A stretch of DNA of 40,190 bases from Bacillus massiliglaciei (lineage in GTDB: Bacteria > Bacillota > Bacilli > Bacillales > DSM-1321): contig NZ_LT622355.1 of NCBI RefSeq assembly GCF_900098925.1, positions 64,647 through 104,836 on the forward strand. Direction: 5' to 3'. The notes below the pieces were generated by a model that had not been told where the DNA came from, made no database searches, and saw nothing but the letters and a program-made list of their open reading frames with translations. The stretch's first letter is position 1, and every line of letters starts with the position of its first letter. A program made the position numbers and the translations under genes. Of the stretch, positions 31,697-39,973 are shown in pieces.

Positions 31697-33049
31697 ATTA
31701 TTTTAAAACAGCTGGTTTGGCTGTTTCAGAATAACCCATACATATTGGATACATTTGATATAACGATTAAATTATTGGCAGTCGCCGTGTTGATTGCTCT
31801 GACCGCATTTTTTGTGGCATCGGAATTTGCCATCGTAAAGGTAAGAAGTTCAAGAATTAATCAGCTAATTGAGGAAGGACATAAGAATGCACTCGCGGCA
31901 AAACGGGTCGTCAGCCATCTGGATGAATATTTGTCGGCCTGTCAGCTGGGAATCACTGTGACAGCCTTGGGACTGGGCTGGCTCGGAGAACCGACGGTAG
32001 AAGCGATTCTTCTTCCGCTGTTTGAAAAGATCGGTTTAGATGAAGCCGTTTCTCATATTATTTCTTTCTTAATTGCCTTTTCAGCCGTTACCTTCCTTCA
32101 TGTGGTAATCGGGGAGCTTGCTCCTAAAACCGTTGCGATTCAGAAGGCCGAGCAGATTACGCTTTTGTTCTCAAAGCCTTTGATTTGGTTTTACCGGATC
32201 ATGTTCCCGTTCATTTGGATTTTGAACGGATCGGCAAGGCTGCTGGTCGGTATCTTTGGATTAAAACCGGCATCCGAATCAGAGGAAGCGCATTCGGAAG
32301 AAGAACTGCGTATTATCTTGTCCGAAAGCTTCAAGAGCGGGGAAATCAACCAATCTGAATATAAATATGTAAATCAGATTTTTGAATTTGATGAACGGAT
32401 TGCCAATGAAATCATGGTGCCCCGCACCGAGATGACAGTGATTGAAACAGGGACGTCCCTGCTGGAAGTGATTGAAACGATACAGGAAGAGCAATATACA
32501 CGCTATCCAGTTATCGACGGAGATAAAGATAATGTCGTCGGGATGGTTAACGTGAAGCGGCTGTATACGGCGACCATTACGGAAGCGAATGTTTCCACCC
32601 TGACAGTAGATTCTTTCATTACCCCAATCATCCGTGTTCTGGAAACGATTCCGATTCATGATTTGCTGCTTAAGATGCAGAAGGAACGAATCCATATGGC
32701 GGTCTTAACGGACGAATACGGCGGCACGGCGGGAATCGTGACTGTTGAGGACATCCTTGAGGAAATCGTCGGAGAAATCCGGGATGAATTTGACCAGGAT
32801 GAACGCCCGCAAATTCAAAAGGTGAAAGAAGGGCAGTACATTTTCGATGCAAAGACTTTGATTGAGGATGTCAATGATACACTCGGAATTCACCTGCCGG
32901 AAGATGATATCGATACGTTAGGCGGCTGGATGCTGACCGGAAAATTCGATGTATCGGTAGGAGACAAAGCAGAATTCGAGGGCTGCGAATTTACCGTGAC
33001 GGAAATGGACGGACACCATATTCTATACGTTGAGGCAAAAAAAATATAA
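31697..33049 (+). CDS. HlyC/CorC-family (CNNM-type) CBS-domain membrane protein
   Basis: This hemolysin-family protein has a DUF21 membrane domain of about four helices ([23 protein letters not shown] near its start). Two CBS domains follow (one around [12 protein letters not shown] and one near [17 protein letters not shown]), then a CorC/HlyC domain at the end ([18 protein letters not shown]). Relatives such as B. subtilis MpfA (YhdP) or YrkA export Mg2+ or are linked to cation homeostasis, and that role is proposed here. The ordinary annotated start would be TTG 31745, which lacks a ribosome binding site. AGGAGGTG at 31681-31688 instead points to ATT 31697, adding 16 residues; this choice is tentative. 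Confidence 0.88.
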   Translation: MILKQLVWLFQNNPYILDTFDITIKLLAVAVLIALTAFFVASEFAIVKVRSSRINQLIEEGHKNALAAKRVVSHLDEYLSACQLGITVTALGLGWLGEPTVEAILLPLFEKIGLDEAVSHIISFLIAFSAVTFLHVVIGELAPKTVAIQKAEQITLLFSKPLIWFYRIMFPFIWILNGSARLLVGIFGLKPASESEEAHSEEELRIILSESFKSGEINQSEYKYVNQIFEFDERIANEIMVPRTEMTVIETGTSLLEVIETIQEEQYTRYPVIDGDKDNVVGMVNVKRLYTATITEANVSTLTVDSFITPIIRVLETIPIHDLLLKMQKERIHMAVLTDEYGGTAGIVTVEDILEEIVGEIRDEFDQDERPQIQKVKEGQYIFDAKTLIEDVNDTLGIHLPEDDIDTLGGWMLTGKFDVSVGDKAEFEGCEFTVTEMDGHHILYVEAKKI

Positions 33050-33053
33050 CACC

Positions 33054-33087
33054 AAAAAAACCGAGAGCTTATGCCTTTCGGTTTTTT
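33054..33087 (+). terminator. Terminator 1 after the HlyC gene
   Basis: AAAAACCGA pairs with TCGGTTTTT, and a run of six Ts follows the G/C part. Confidence 0.78.
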
Positions 33088-33091
33088 GCTC

Positions 33092-33118
33092 AATATGGGG
33101 AATCTTCCATATTTTTTT
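33092..33118 (+). terminator. Terminator 2 after the HlyC gene
   Basis: AATATGG pairs with CCATATT, followed by seven Ts. It is placed 4 bases after terminator 1, so the two form a tandem pair before rsbK. Confidence 0.72.
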
Positions 33119-33288
33119 AATAGGGCAAAGCAAGATTAAAAGCTGGAAACTCTTATTTTCCTATTAAAAATGGTAAAATGGTGATTGGTATCATTGATGA
33201 CAAAGTTATAGAATGAATGAAGACAGTTTCTAATCAATCATCCATCTTCCCATATATAAATCCCATTAATAGAAAGCAGGAGTGATCA

Positions 33289-36081
33289 ATGAGCTTTAAG
33301 AAGAAGCAGTTACTCGGTTTTGGCATGATTTTGATCTTACTGACGTTCTTGCTGACGATTTTAGTCTATTCGCTCAACACCATGAAGAGCAATATGACCG
33401 AAATTGTGAAAGATCGGTATGTCAAAGTGCAGCTTGCCATGGAAGTCCGTCAGTTATTCTCTCAATCTGACCGTGAAATCTTATTTGCCGCGAATGAAGC
33501 CAATAAGAAGGAAGCGGAAGAAAGTATCCAGACTATTAATGAGAATCAGAGAGTGATAGAAGAGGACATCGCACAATTATCAAGTATTATCAACACACAG
33601 CAGGCGGATAAGCTGCTGAAGGAGTTCGAAACCCAATATACGACTTATGGAATCACCCAGTCGGCTATCATTCAAAGCATTCAATCGAATGAAGAAAGCG
33701 GTGATTTATCCGCTCTCATGAATGAACAGAAAGATAAGCGGACCAAGGTCATCGAAGCTTTGGAGAACTTCAAAGATTATCAGGAAAATATCATGAATGA
33801 GACGCTTGCAGACTCTGAGAAATCGTACAGCAACTTAATGCTCTTCACGGCAATTACCGTTCTGTTCAGCATTGTTATCATTTCTGCAATTATTCTTTGG
33901 ATGATGCGCAGCACGTCCAGAGACCTGCGTTCTATTACAGGCGTCATCCAGAATATTGATTACAGCGATTTAACGGAGCTTCCCCGTATTAAGGTGAGAA
34001 CTGAAGATGAAATCGGCGAGATTGCCAAGTCATTCAATGAAATGGCTAGTTCTTTGGAAACGTACAGCCGAAAAGAAAGAGAGTTCACTACAAAGATCAG
34101 TGAACAGAACTGGATTCAAACCCGTTTGGCGGATATTGCGACTATGTATCAGCGGATTGTAGATATGGAAGTGCTGGCGGACCGTTTTATGACCCGTCTG
34201 GCACCGATGATCGGTGCTACTTACGGCGCGTTTTATGTTCGCAGAGGCACAGGCAAGGATTCGAGATTCGTGAAGCTTGCTGATTTTGCCGGCGAAGGGG
34301 ACGGAGCAGGAAGACGGGAATTCAAAATGGGCGAAGGGATGATCGGCCAAGCGGCTTTGGAGAAACGTTCTCAGATCATTCACGATATCCCGGATGAATA
34401 TCAGCTGGTTACAACAGGTCTCGGCGAAGTAAAACCAAAAAGCATTTTGATGGCTCCGGTCGTTTTTGAGGATGAGGTTGTGGCCATGGTCGAGCTGGCA
34501 AGCCTGAAACCATTCACAGACTTAGAGCAGACCTTCTTGGCACGTGTATTAGAAACGCTCGGCATTACCATCAACAATGTCGAAGGAAGAATGGAAATCG
34601 AGCGCCTGCTGAAAGAATCACAGGCCCAAACAGAAGAATTACAGGCTCAATCTGAAGAATTGCAATCCCAGTCTGAGGAAATGCAGGCCCAGTCAGAAGA
34701 ACTGCAGACACAGGCTGAAGAGCTGAGAATGATTAATGAACAGCTTGAAGAACGAAACCGGGAAGCAGAAGAAAAATCCCGCTTGCTGCAGGAAGCCAAG
34801 TCCAACTTGGAACAGCAGGCTGAAGAACTTAAACTAAGCTCGAAATACAAATCAGAATTCATGGCCAATATGTCCCATGAATTAAGGACGCCATTAAACA
34901 GTATTCTGATATTATCTGAAATGCTGTCAGATTCTGAAGACTCCCAGCTGACAGAAGAACAGCAGGAATTCGCCCGGGTGATTAACTCTTCCGGACAGGA
35001 TCTGCTGAACTTGATCAATGACATTCTTGACTTATCAAAGGTTGAGGTCGGAAAACTTGAAGTTTCGTTTGATGAAATGAATTTGAGTACAGTTCCAGAC
35101 CAGCTGCACCGAAATTTTGACCATGTCGCTAAGAAAAAAGGAATCGAATTCAAAGTCGTGAAAGACCCGGCTGTCCCGGATATTATCTTTACGGATGAAC
35201 AGCGCTTTCAACAAATTTTGAAAAACCTTTTATCCAATGCTTTCAAGTTTACTGAAGAAGGATCGGTTAAGGTTTCTGTTAAAAAGGCAGAAGAAGAGTA
35301 TGTTGCTCAGTGGATTAATACCGAGCTTTCAGATACATGGCTTGAAATTAAAGTGAGCGATACCGGAATCGGTATTTCAAAAGAGAAACAGAAGATTATC
35401 TTTGAAGCCTTCCAGCAGGGAGACGGAGCGACCGTCCGCAAATATGGCGGTACAGGCCTCGGACTTTCCATCTGCCGGGAGTTTGCCAAACTGCTTGGCG
35501 GCTGGGTTGTAGTCGACAGTGAAGAAGGCAAAGGCAGCACGTTCACATTCTTTGTGCCAAGCCTTCCGAACGGGCAGCAGCAGGCCATTGACCAATCTCT
35601 TGGAGCCATTCCGGAAGTAGCAGCTTCGCAAAATGAACCAGAAACTTTGGAGGATCCGGAAGAGGAAATTCTGGCTGCGGAAGAAGAGGAGCAATCTTCT
35701 AATCCTTTCTGCAAGAAGAAGGTTCTCGTAGTCGATGATGACCACCGCAATATATATGCTCTGGAAAAGGCCTTAAAGCAAGAAGGCATGCAGATTATAA
35801 CGGCAAAAGACGGATTCGAATGTTTAGAAATCATGGAACAGGAGAATGATATAGACGCCGTTCTGATGGATATCATGATGCCTGGAATGGACGGGTATGA
35901 AACGATGACAAGAATCCGCAGGGAACCCCGTTTTGAGGAACTGCCGATTATTGCGCTGACAGCGAAAGCGATGAAGGGCGACCGAGAAAAATGCTTAAAG
36001 GCAGGCGCATCAGACTATGTCAGCAAACCGCTGAAGATTGACCAGTTATTATCGGTCCTTCGTGTCTGGCTAACGAATTAA
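33289..36081 (+). CDS. rsbK: Hybrid sensor histidine kinase, RsbK-type
   Basis: This 930-residue membrane sensor is probably for sigma-B activation, by its gene order with RsbM and RsbY. Membrane helices at about 8-29 and 183-205 enclose a helical external domain; HAMP spans about 205-258 and GAF about 285-435. A heptad linker at 445-479 has five Q-x-Q-[ST/A]-EE-[LM] units. HisKA follows, with phospho-acceptor H530 in NMSHELRTPLN, then ATP-binding boxes (NLLSNAFKF, DTGIGI, GGTGLGL) and a receiver with phosphate-acceptor D861 in LMDIMMPGMDGYE. In B. cereus, RsbK receives signals and passes phosphate to RsbY, and RsbM methylates RsbK. AGCAGGAGTGATC is the ribosome binding site. No rsbV, rsbW or sigB is in the window. 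Confidence 0.9.
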   Translation: MSFKKKQLLGFGMILILLTFLLTILVYSLNTMKSNMTEIVKDRYVKVQLAMEVRQLFSQSDREILFAANEANKKEAEESIQTINENQRVIEEDIAQLSSIINTQQADKLLKEFETQYTTYGITQSAIIQSIQSNEESGDLSALMNEQKDKRTKVIEALENFKDYQENIMNETLADSEKSYSNLMLFTAITVLFSIVIISAIILWMMRSTSRDLRSITGVIQNIDYSDLTELPRIKVRTEDEIGEIAKSFNEMASSLETYSRKEREFTTKISEQNWIQTRLADIATMYQRIVDMEVLADRFMTRLAPMIGATYGAFYVRRGTGKDSRFVKLADFAGEGDGAGRREFKMGEGMIGQAALEKRSQIIHDIPDEYQLVTTGLGEVKPKSILMAPVVFEDEVVAMVELASLKPFTDLEQTFLARVLETLGITINNVEGRMEIERLLKESQAQTEELQAQSEELQSQSEEMQAQSEELQTQAEELRMINEQLEERNREAEEKSRLLQEAKSNLEQQAEELKLSSKYKSEFMANMSHELRTPLNSILILSEMLSDSEDSQLTEEQQEFARVINSSGQDLLNLINDILDLSKVEVGKLEVSFDEMNLSTVPDQLHRNFDHVAKKKGIEFKVVKDPAVPDIIFTDEQRFQQILKNLLSNAFKFTEEGSVKVSVKKAEEEYVAQWINTELSDTWLEIKVSDTGIGISKEKQKIIFEAFQQGDGATVRKYGGTGLGLSICREFAKLLGGWVVVDSEEGKGSTFTFFVPSLPNGQQQAIDQSLGAIPEVAASQNEPETLEDPEEEILAAEEEEQSSNPFCKKKVLVVDDDHRNIYALEKALKQEGMQIITAKDGFECLEIMEQENDIDAVLMDIMMPGMDGYETMTRIRREPRFEELPIIALTAKAMKGDREKCLKAGASDYVSKPLKIDQLLSVLRVWLTN
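34621..34725 (+). repeat. Five tandem 21-bp units inside rsbK
   Basis: Five in-frame 21-base units encode heptads QAQTEEL, QAQSEEL, QSQSEEM, QAQSEEL and QTQAEEL, a coiled-coil linker between the GAF and kinase domains. Codons vary between units while the protein pattern is kept, so the unit is old and under protein-level selection. Confidence 0.88.
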
Positions 36082-36107
36082 ACGGAACGGGTAAGGAAGG
36101 TCCTTGA

Positions 36108-36941
36108 ATGAAAGACACATTAACGCAAGAAGAAAAAGAAAATATAGAAATTGATTTATTGCTTGAAGCTGTGTATCGATTGTCTGGTTTTGATTTCCGA
36201 AGCTATATGCGTTCTTCCATCAAAAGAAGGATTGAAAACAGGATGAGGATGGACCGGATCAGACGGATCAGCACGATGGTTGAAAAAGTTCTCCATGAAA
36301 AAGGCTTTGTGGAAAAATTGCTGAATGATTTCTCGATTAATGTGACCGAGATGTTCCGTGATCCTGATTTTTTCAGAGCGTTTCGCCATACTGTGATTCC
36401 TCATCTGCGCGAACTGCCTGAAATCAGGATTTGGCATGCGGGCTGCTCAACGGGGGAGGAGGCTTTTTCCATGGCCATCCTTCTCTATGAGGAAGGCTTA
36501 TACGATAAAGCCAAAATATACGCCACCGATATGAATGAGAACGTTCTGAAACAGGCGGAGAAGGGCATATTGCCGCTGAACAGGATGCAGTCCTATACGA
36601 AGAATTATATTCAGGCTGGCGGAGACCGGGAATTTTCGGAGTATTATTCGACAGACTATGAAAATGCTTATCTGAACGAAGAAATTCTAAAGAATATCGT
36701 CTTCTTTCAGCATAATTTGGTAACGGATGGTTCCATTAATGAATTTCATATCATAATGTGCCGGAATGTCATGATTTATTTCACAGGGGAATTGCAGACA
36801 AAGGTGAACCAATTATTTTATGACAGCCTATGCACAGGAGGCTTCATAGGAATCGGAAGCAAGGAGACCCTTCGCTCCACGCCGTTTACCGATAATTATC
36901 TTGAATTCGACAGTACAGAAAAGATTTACAGAAAGAAATAA
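36108..36941 (+). CDS. rsbM: CheR-type methyltransferase, RsbM-like
   Basis: This 277-residue S-adenosylmethionine-dependent glutamate methyltransferase of the CheR family has an N-terminal helical CheR domain (SGFDFRSYMRSSIKRRIENR) followed by the SAM domain. WHAGCSTGEEAFSMAI near residue 109 is the cofactor motif, and YATDMNENVLKQAEKG and CRNVMIYF near 223 are conserved CheR blocks. It starts 26 bases after rsbK and is read with it. No methyl-accepting chemotaxis receptor or methylesterase CheB is nearby, and the likely target is RsbK's glutamate-rich linker. This is as in B. cereus RsbM, which dampens RsbK signalling; the site is my inference. Confidence 0.9.
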   Translation: MKDTLTQEEKENIEIDLLLEAVYRLSGFDFRSYMRSSIKRRIENRMRMDRIRRISTMVEKVLHEKGFVEKLLNDFSINVTEMFRDPDFFRAFRHTVIPHLRELPEIRIWHAGCSTGEEAFSMAILLYEEGLYDKAKIYATDMNENVLKQAEKGILPLNRMQSYTKNYIQAGGDREFSEYYSTDYENAYLNEEILKNIVFFQHNLVTDGSINEFHIIMCRNVMIYFTGELQTKVNQLFYDSLCTGGFIGIGSKETLRSTPFTDNYLEFDSTEKIYRKK

Positions 36942-36975
36942 AAGAGGGGATTGCCGATGCGGCAATCCTCTTTTT
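36941..36975 (+). terminator. Terminator after rsbM
   Basis: AAGAGGGGATTGCCG pairs with CGGCAATCCTCTT (one mismatch), followed by five Ts. Confidence 0.85.
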
Positions 36976-37065
36976 CTTGAATCAGGATGGAAATGAGTCT
37001 GGGATCTGGCTGAAAGCAGAAACGGGTATTTTGAGAGCCTTATAGAAGAAAGTTTAAAAAAGAAG

Positions 37066-37091
37066 GTTTAAGATAGAAGGATAGCGGGTAT
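37066..37091 (+). promoter_or_regulatory. Sigma-B promoter of rsbY
   Basis: GTTTAA (37066-37071) and GGGTAT (37086-37091) with a 14-base spacer are an exact match to the sigma-B consensus. The start site would lie about 145 bases upstream of rsbY, giving sigma-B control of its own activator. The stretch 36976-37245 has no gene. It also holds a short piece resembling the repeat ends (GTCTGGGATCTGG near 36997) and a TATATAAT near 37190. Confidence 0.8.
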
Positions 37092-37245
37092 TAAATAAGG
37101 TCATGCTAAACAATTTTTTAACCGATGAATTAAAGGATGGTTGATAAAGGATTTAAGAGAAATAAACAGAATACGGTTGATACGACATATATAATACATA
37201 AGATAGATAAAGTCGCTCGATATAAGCCAAAAGGGGAAGTAGAGA

Positions 37246-38388
37246 ATGACAATATTAATCGTAGATGATAACAAGGTCAACCTTTTCGTTATAGAGAAAA
37301 TATTAAAACGGGCGGGATACACAGACTTCGTTTCATTGAATTCAGCAAAAGAAATGTTTGATTATTTACAGGTGGACAGCGAAAAACCGGTCGAAACATC
37401 GGTGGATATTATCTTGCTGGATATCATGATGCCTGAAATCGATGGAATCGAGGCGTGCCGGCGTCTGCAAAATATTCCGCACCTCCGGGATATACCGGTC
37501 ATATTTGTCACAGCCCTGGAAGATTCCAACAAAGTGGCCGAAGCGCTCGATGTCGGCGGAATCGATTATATTATGAAACCGATTAATAAAATCGACTTGC
37601 TGGCGAGGATCCGGGTGGGCCTGCGGCTTAAATATGAAAAAGACTGGCATAAAATGCAGGATGAAAAAATCCGCAATGAGCTGGATTTATCGATGCAGGT
37701 CCAAACCAGCCTGCTCAGTGAACCGATAGTAAATGACCATTTTTTCATAAATGCTTCCCATCTCCCGGCCAATAAACTGGCCGGTGATATGTATTATTGG
37801 CATAAAATTGATCAAAATCGATATGGAATCATTCTGCTGGATATGATGGGACATGGGATTACAGCTTCCTTGGTGTGCATGTTTATTTCCTCTGTCCTGC
37901 GTGATGCTATTCGAATCCATACGGATCCGGTTTCGGTGATCACGGAGCTGAACAGATGGATGAATTTGCTGAACAAATCTGAAAATCTGGTTCACTATTA
38001 TTTTACGGCCGTTTATCTGATCATTGATACAAATAAAAAGACCGTGGAATATGTGAATGCCGGCCATCCGCCGGGCTATGCCCGTCTTGATGACGGCCAG
38101 ATGATCGAAATGGATAAAGGCTGCACCCCTGTTGGACTTTTCCCTGAAATGAAAATCAGCAAATCTATTATAGAATATCAAAATAACATTCAAATTTTAT
38201 TATTTACAGACGGTGTCATGGAAGCGTTGGATTCGGATGCCAATGAGGGACTCGAACGATTGAGGGAAGTTGCTTCGAACTATTGGGAATGCCGCCAGGA
38301 TCAGCAGCCAATAGATTATGTGCTTCCGAAAGACATGCAGAAGGACCAGCCGGATGATATGTGTGTCGTCATGATTAAAGCCGACTGA
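37246..38388 (+). CDS. rsbY: Response regulator with PP2C phosphatase output, RsbY-type
   Basis: This 380-residue protein joins an N-terminal receiver (phosphate acceptor D59 in ILLDIMMPEIDG, conserved Lys in IMKPINK) to a C-terminal PP2C/SpoIIE phosphatase (residues about 165-380). Phosphatase landmarks are ANKLAGDMYYW, LLDMMGHGITASLV, VNAGHPPGYA and LLFTDGVMEAL. In B. cereus, RsbK-phosphorylated RsbY dephosphorylates anti-anti-sigma factor RsbV-P and so frees sigma-B. A sigma-B promoter precedes it, predicting positive feedback. An AAAAGGGG ribosome binding site is present. A terminator separates it from rsbM, so it forms its own transcription unit. Confidence 0.91.
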   Translation: MTILIVDDNKVNLFVIEKILKRAGYTDFVSLNSAKEMFDYLQVDSEKPVETSVDIILLDIMMPEIDGIEACRRLQNIPHLRDIPVIFVTALEDSNKVAEALDVGGIDYIMKPINKIDLLARIRVGLRLKYEKDWHKMQDEKIRNELDLSMQVQTSLLSEPIVNDHFFINASHLPANKLAGDMYYWHKIDQNRYGIILLDMMGHGITASLVCMFISSVLRDAIRIHTDPVSVITELNRWMNLLNKSENLVHYYFTAVYLIIDTNKKTVEYVNAGHPPGYARLDDGQMIEMDKGCTPVGLFPEMKISKSIIEYQNNIQILLFTDGVMEALDSDANEGLERLREVASNYWECRQDQQPIDYVLPKDMQKDQPDDMCVVMIKAD

Positions 38389-38415
38389 TACGTTCTCTTT
38401 CATAGTAAAGACATG

Positions 38416-38451
38416 AAGAAGCCCCTGTTTGAGAACAGAGGCTTCTTTTTT
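38416..38451 (+). terminator. Terminator after rsbY
   Basis: AGAAGCC.CTGTT pairs with AACAG.GGCTTCT (one mismatch), followed by six Ts. Confidence 0.87.
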
Positions 38452-38458
38452 GACAGGA

Positions 38459-38623
38459 TCAGTCTTTTAACCGGCTGATGCCGTCTTGGAGCTTGCCTTT
38501 TAATTTATCTTTCTTGCCTTCTGCCTGCAGTTCAGGATCATTTTGGGCATTGCCGGCCTGGTCCTTCACTTCGCCTTTGACTTTATTGACAGTGCTTTTT
38601 AGCTTATCAGATAAATCACCCAT
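38459..38623 (-). CDS. csbD: CsbD-family general stress protein
   Basis: This 54-residue hydrophilic CsbD-like protein (MGDLSDKLKSTVNKVKGE at the start) has typical KVKGEVKDQAGNA and KKDKLKGKLQDG stretches. CsbD of B. subtilis is a sigma-B controlled stress protein of unknown function. The AAGGAGAGG ribosome binding site selects ATG 38623 rather than the longer frame (38644). A sigma-B promoter lies 36-60 bases upstream. It is convergent with rsbY. Confidence 0.9.
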   Translation of the reverse strand: MGDLSDKLKSTVNKVKGEVKDQAGNAQNDPELQAEGKKDKLKGKLQDGISRLKD

Positions 38624-38658
38624 TAAAATCCTCTCCTTTGTCATGTCTTCTTACCTTT

Positions 38659-38683
38659 ATACCCGCTTGTAATAGGAATAAAC
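38659..38683 (-). promoter_or_regulatory. Sigma-B promoter of csbD
   Basis: On the minus strand, GTTTAT (38683-38678) and GGGTAT (38664-38659) are separated by 13 bases, matching the sigma-B consensus closely. Confidence 0.8.
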
Positions 38684-38698
38684 GAGGAGAGGGGGAGA

Positions 38699-39454
38699 TT
38701 AAGAAACCCTGAGCTCCTTAGACACCTGGACAATGAACCGGGCTGCCTCGTCCACAATCTTGTCTTGATCAAAATCAAGGGAAGCGACATGATAGGATCT
38801 GTCCAATTTGATTAAAGCTTTCTCCTTGGAAGAAACAGAATCATACAATTCCAGAGAACAGCTTGCCGGAACGACATGGTCTTCAGGAGAATAAAGGACC
38901 AAAACCGGACAGTTCACCTGACTCAATTTTCCTTTAACTCTTTCCATCAATTTCAGCAGTTCCCTGACTGCTTTCAGCGGCACTTGATCATACGTTAGTT
39001 CTTCTGCTTCTTTATTATGAATATCAGGCTCTCCCTCAGACAAAAATCTTGGAGTTAACGACCCTTTATATTTTTCGTATTCAGGGACCTGTAGAGCTGC
39101 ATTGATCGTCATAATTCCATCACATGCTGTCTTTGATGCGATTTCCAGTGCTAAAGCACCTCCCATGGACTGTCCGAGGATGTACACTTCGCTGCATGTT
39201 TTCTTCAGTTCTTCATAAGCAGTCAGTAAATCTGCAATCCAATCCTTATAAGAAGCTTTCTCCATATCCAATACATCTGTGCCGTGGCCTCTGAGACGTG
39301 GAACTGATACTGTGAAGCCCTGTTCAGCGAAACGTGTCCCAAGATATTTCATGCTTTGAGGGGTTCCGTTGAACCCGTGGCAGATGAGGATGCCAATTGA
39401 ATTGCCTGATAGAAAAATAGGTTCAGCGCCTTGCAAAATCGGGTATAACGACAT
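38699..39454 (-). CDS. Alpha/beta hydrolase, carboxylesterase/monoacylglycerol lipase type
   Basis: This 251-residue serine hydrolase has an oxyanion-hole HGFNGTPQSM near residue 26, nucleophile Ser in GQSMGG near 94, acid Asp in YSPEDHVVP near 195 and His in RSYHVASLD near 225. RLRGHGTD near 53 and a mobile lid region between 120 and 170 are typical of Bacillus Est30 and the monoacylglycerol lipases. There is no signal peptide, so it is cytosolic. GAGGAGATAAT is the ribosome binding site. It lies upstream of csbD in the same direction, but csbD has its own promoter. Confidence 0.89.
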   Translation of the reverse strand: MSLYPILQGAEPIFLSGNSIGILICHGFNGTPQSMKYLGTRFAEQGFTVSVPRLRGHGTDVLDMEKASYKDWIADLLTAYEELKKTCSEVYILGQSMGGALALEIASKTACDGIMTINAALQVPEYEKYKGSLTPRFLSEGEPDIHNKEAEELTYDQVPLKAVRELLKLMERVKGKLSQVNCPVLVLYSPEDHVVPASCSLELYDSVSSKEKALIKLDRSYHVASLDFDQDKIVDEAARFIVQVSKELRVS

Positions 39455-39604
39455 ATTATCTCCTCTTTCTGCTTTTTAAGAATGGAACCACAAACATTAT
39501 TATTCTGATTAGTTTACTTGGTTATAATGTATCATGGTTTCTTAAAGAAGGTCAAATGAAATAAGAGAAAGACGCCCTGAAAATTCATTAAAAGTATTTT
39601 TGAA
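39455..39604. other. Divergent spacer between the esterase gene and the rrn promoters
   Basis: This AT-rich spacer of 150 bp holds nothing recognisable beyond the esterase ribosome binding site. The rrn promoters begin at 39611. Confidence 0.4.
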
Positions 39605-39610
39605 AAAGGA

Positions 39611-39639
39611 TTGACTAATTGTCCATATGCAGGTAACAT
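39611..39639 (+). promoter_or_regulatory. rRNA operon promoter, distal
   Basis: TTGACT (39611-39616) and TAACAT (39634-39639) are separated by 17 bases. Confidence 0.55.
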
Positions 39640-39704
39640 AGATAAAGTATTAACGAGGTACACGAAATCATCTCTTTTACAAGAAATTGTTTTTAAAAAA
39701 ACTA

Positions 39705-39733
39705 TTGACTTCTTATATTGAAAATGATAAGAT
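39705..39733 (+). promoter_or_regulatory. rRNA operon promoter P1
   Basis: TTGACT (39705-39710) and TAAGAT (39728-39733) have a 17-base spacer; an AT-rich UP-like tract (39685-39703) lies upstream. Confidence 0.75.
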
Positions 39734-39790
39734 GAAATGGTTGCTTTTAAAACAAGTGATTTTAAAATTAGTATAACAACTTCGTAGAAG

Positions 39791-39819
39791 TTGACAACTA
39801 ATCGGTATCGTGTTATACT
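39791..39819 (+). promoter_or_regulatory. rRNA operon promoter P2
   Basis: A perfect TTGACA (39791-39796) and TATACT (39814-39819) have a 17-base spacer. Confidence 0.85.
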
Positions 39820-39846
39820 TTAAAAGTTGCTGATGAAGCAGCTGGT

Positions 39847-39973
39847 TGCTCTTTGAAAACTGAACAAAACAAAGCGTAAGCGTACGATATATAGTGAACT
39901 AACACTATTCAAAAAAGTAATGTTGACCATTAACGTATGTTAATGCCAGCACTTCTATGAGCAAGTCAAACAT
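39847..39973 (+). ncRNA. 16S leader with boxA-type antitermination region
   Basis: TGCTCTTTGAAAACTGAACAAAAC at 39846-39869 is the standard Bacillus rrn leader containing boxA-like antitermination sequence. A small CATTAAC/GTTAATG hairpin (39928-39945) precedes the mature rRNA. Pre-rRNA processing usually occurs here. Confidence 0.8.

Noticed and set aside
34621..34725. Regular 21-bp repeats considered as CRISPR or minisatellite
   Set aside because: Units are contiguous without spacers, in frame, and encode coiled-coil heptads.
34647..35153. 168-residue minus-strand frame within rsbK
   Set aside because: The long serine-rich translation is the antisense image of Glu/Gln-rich heptads.
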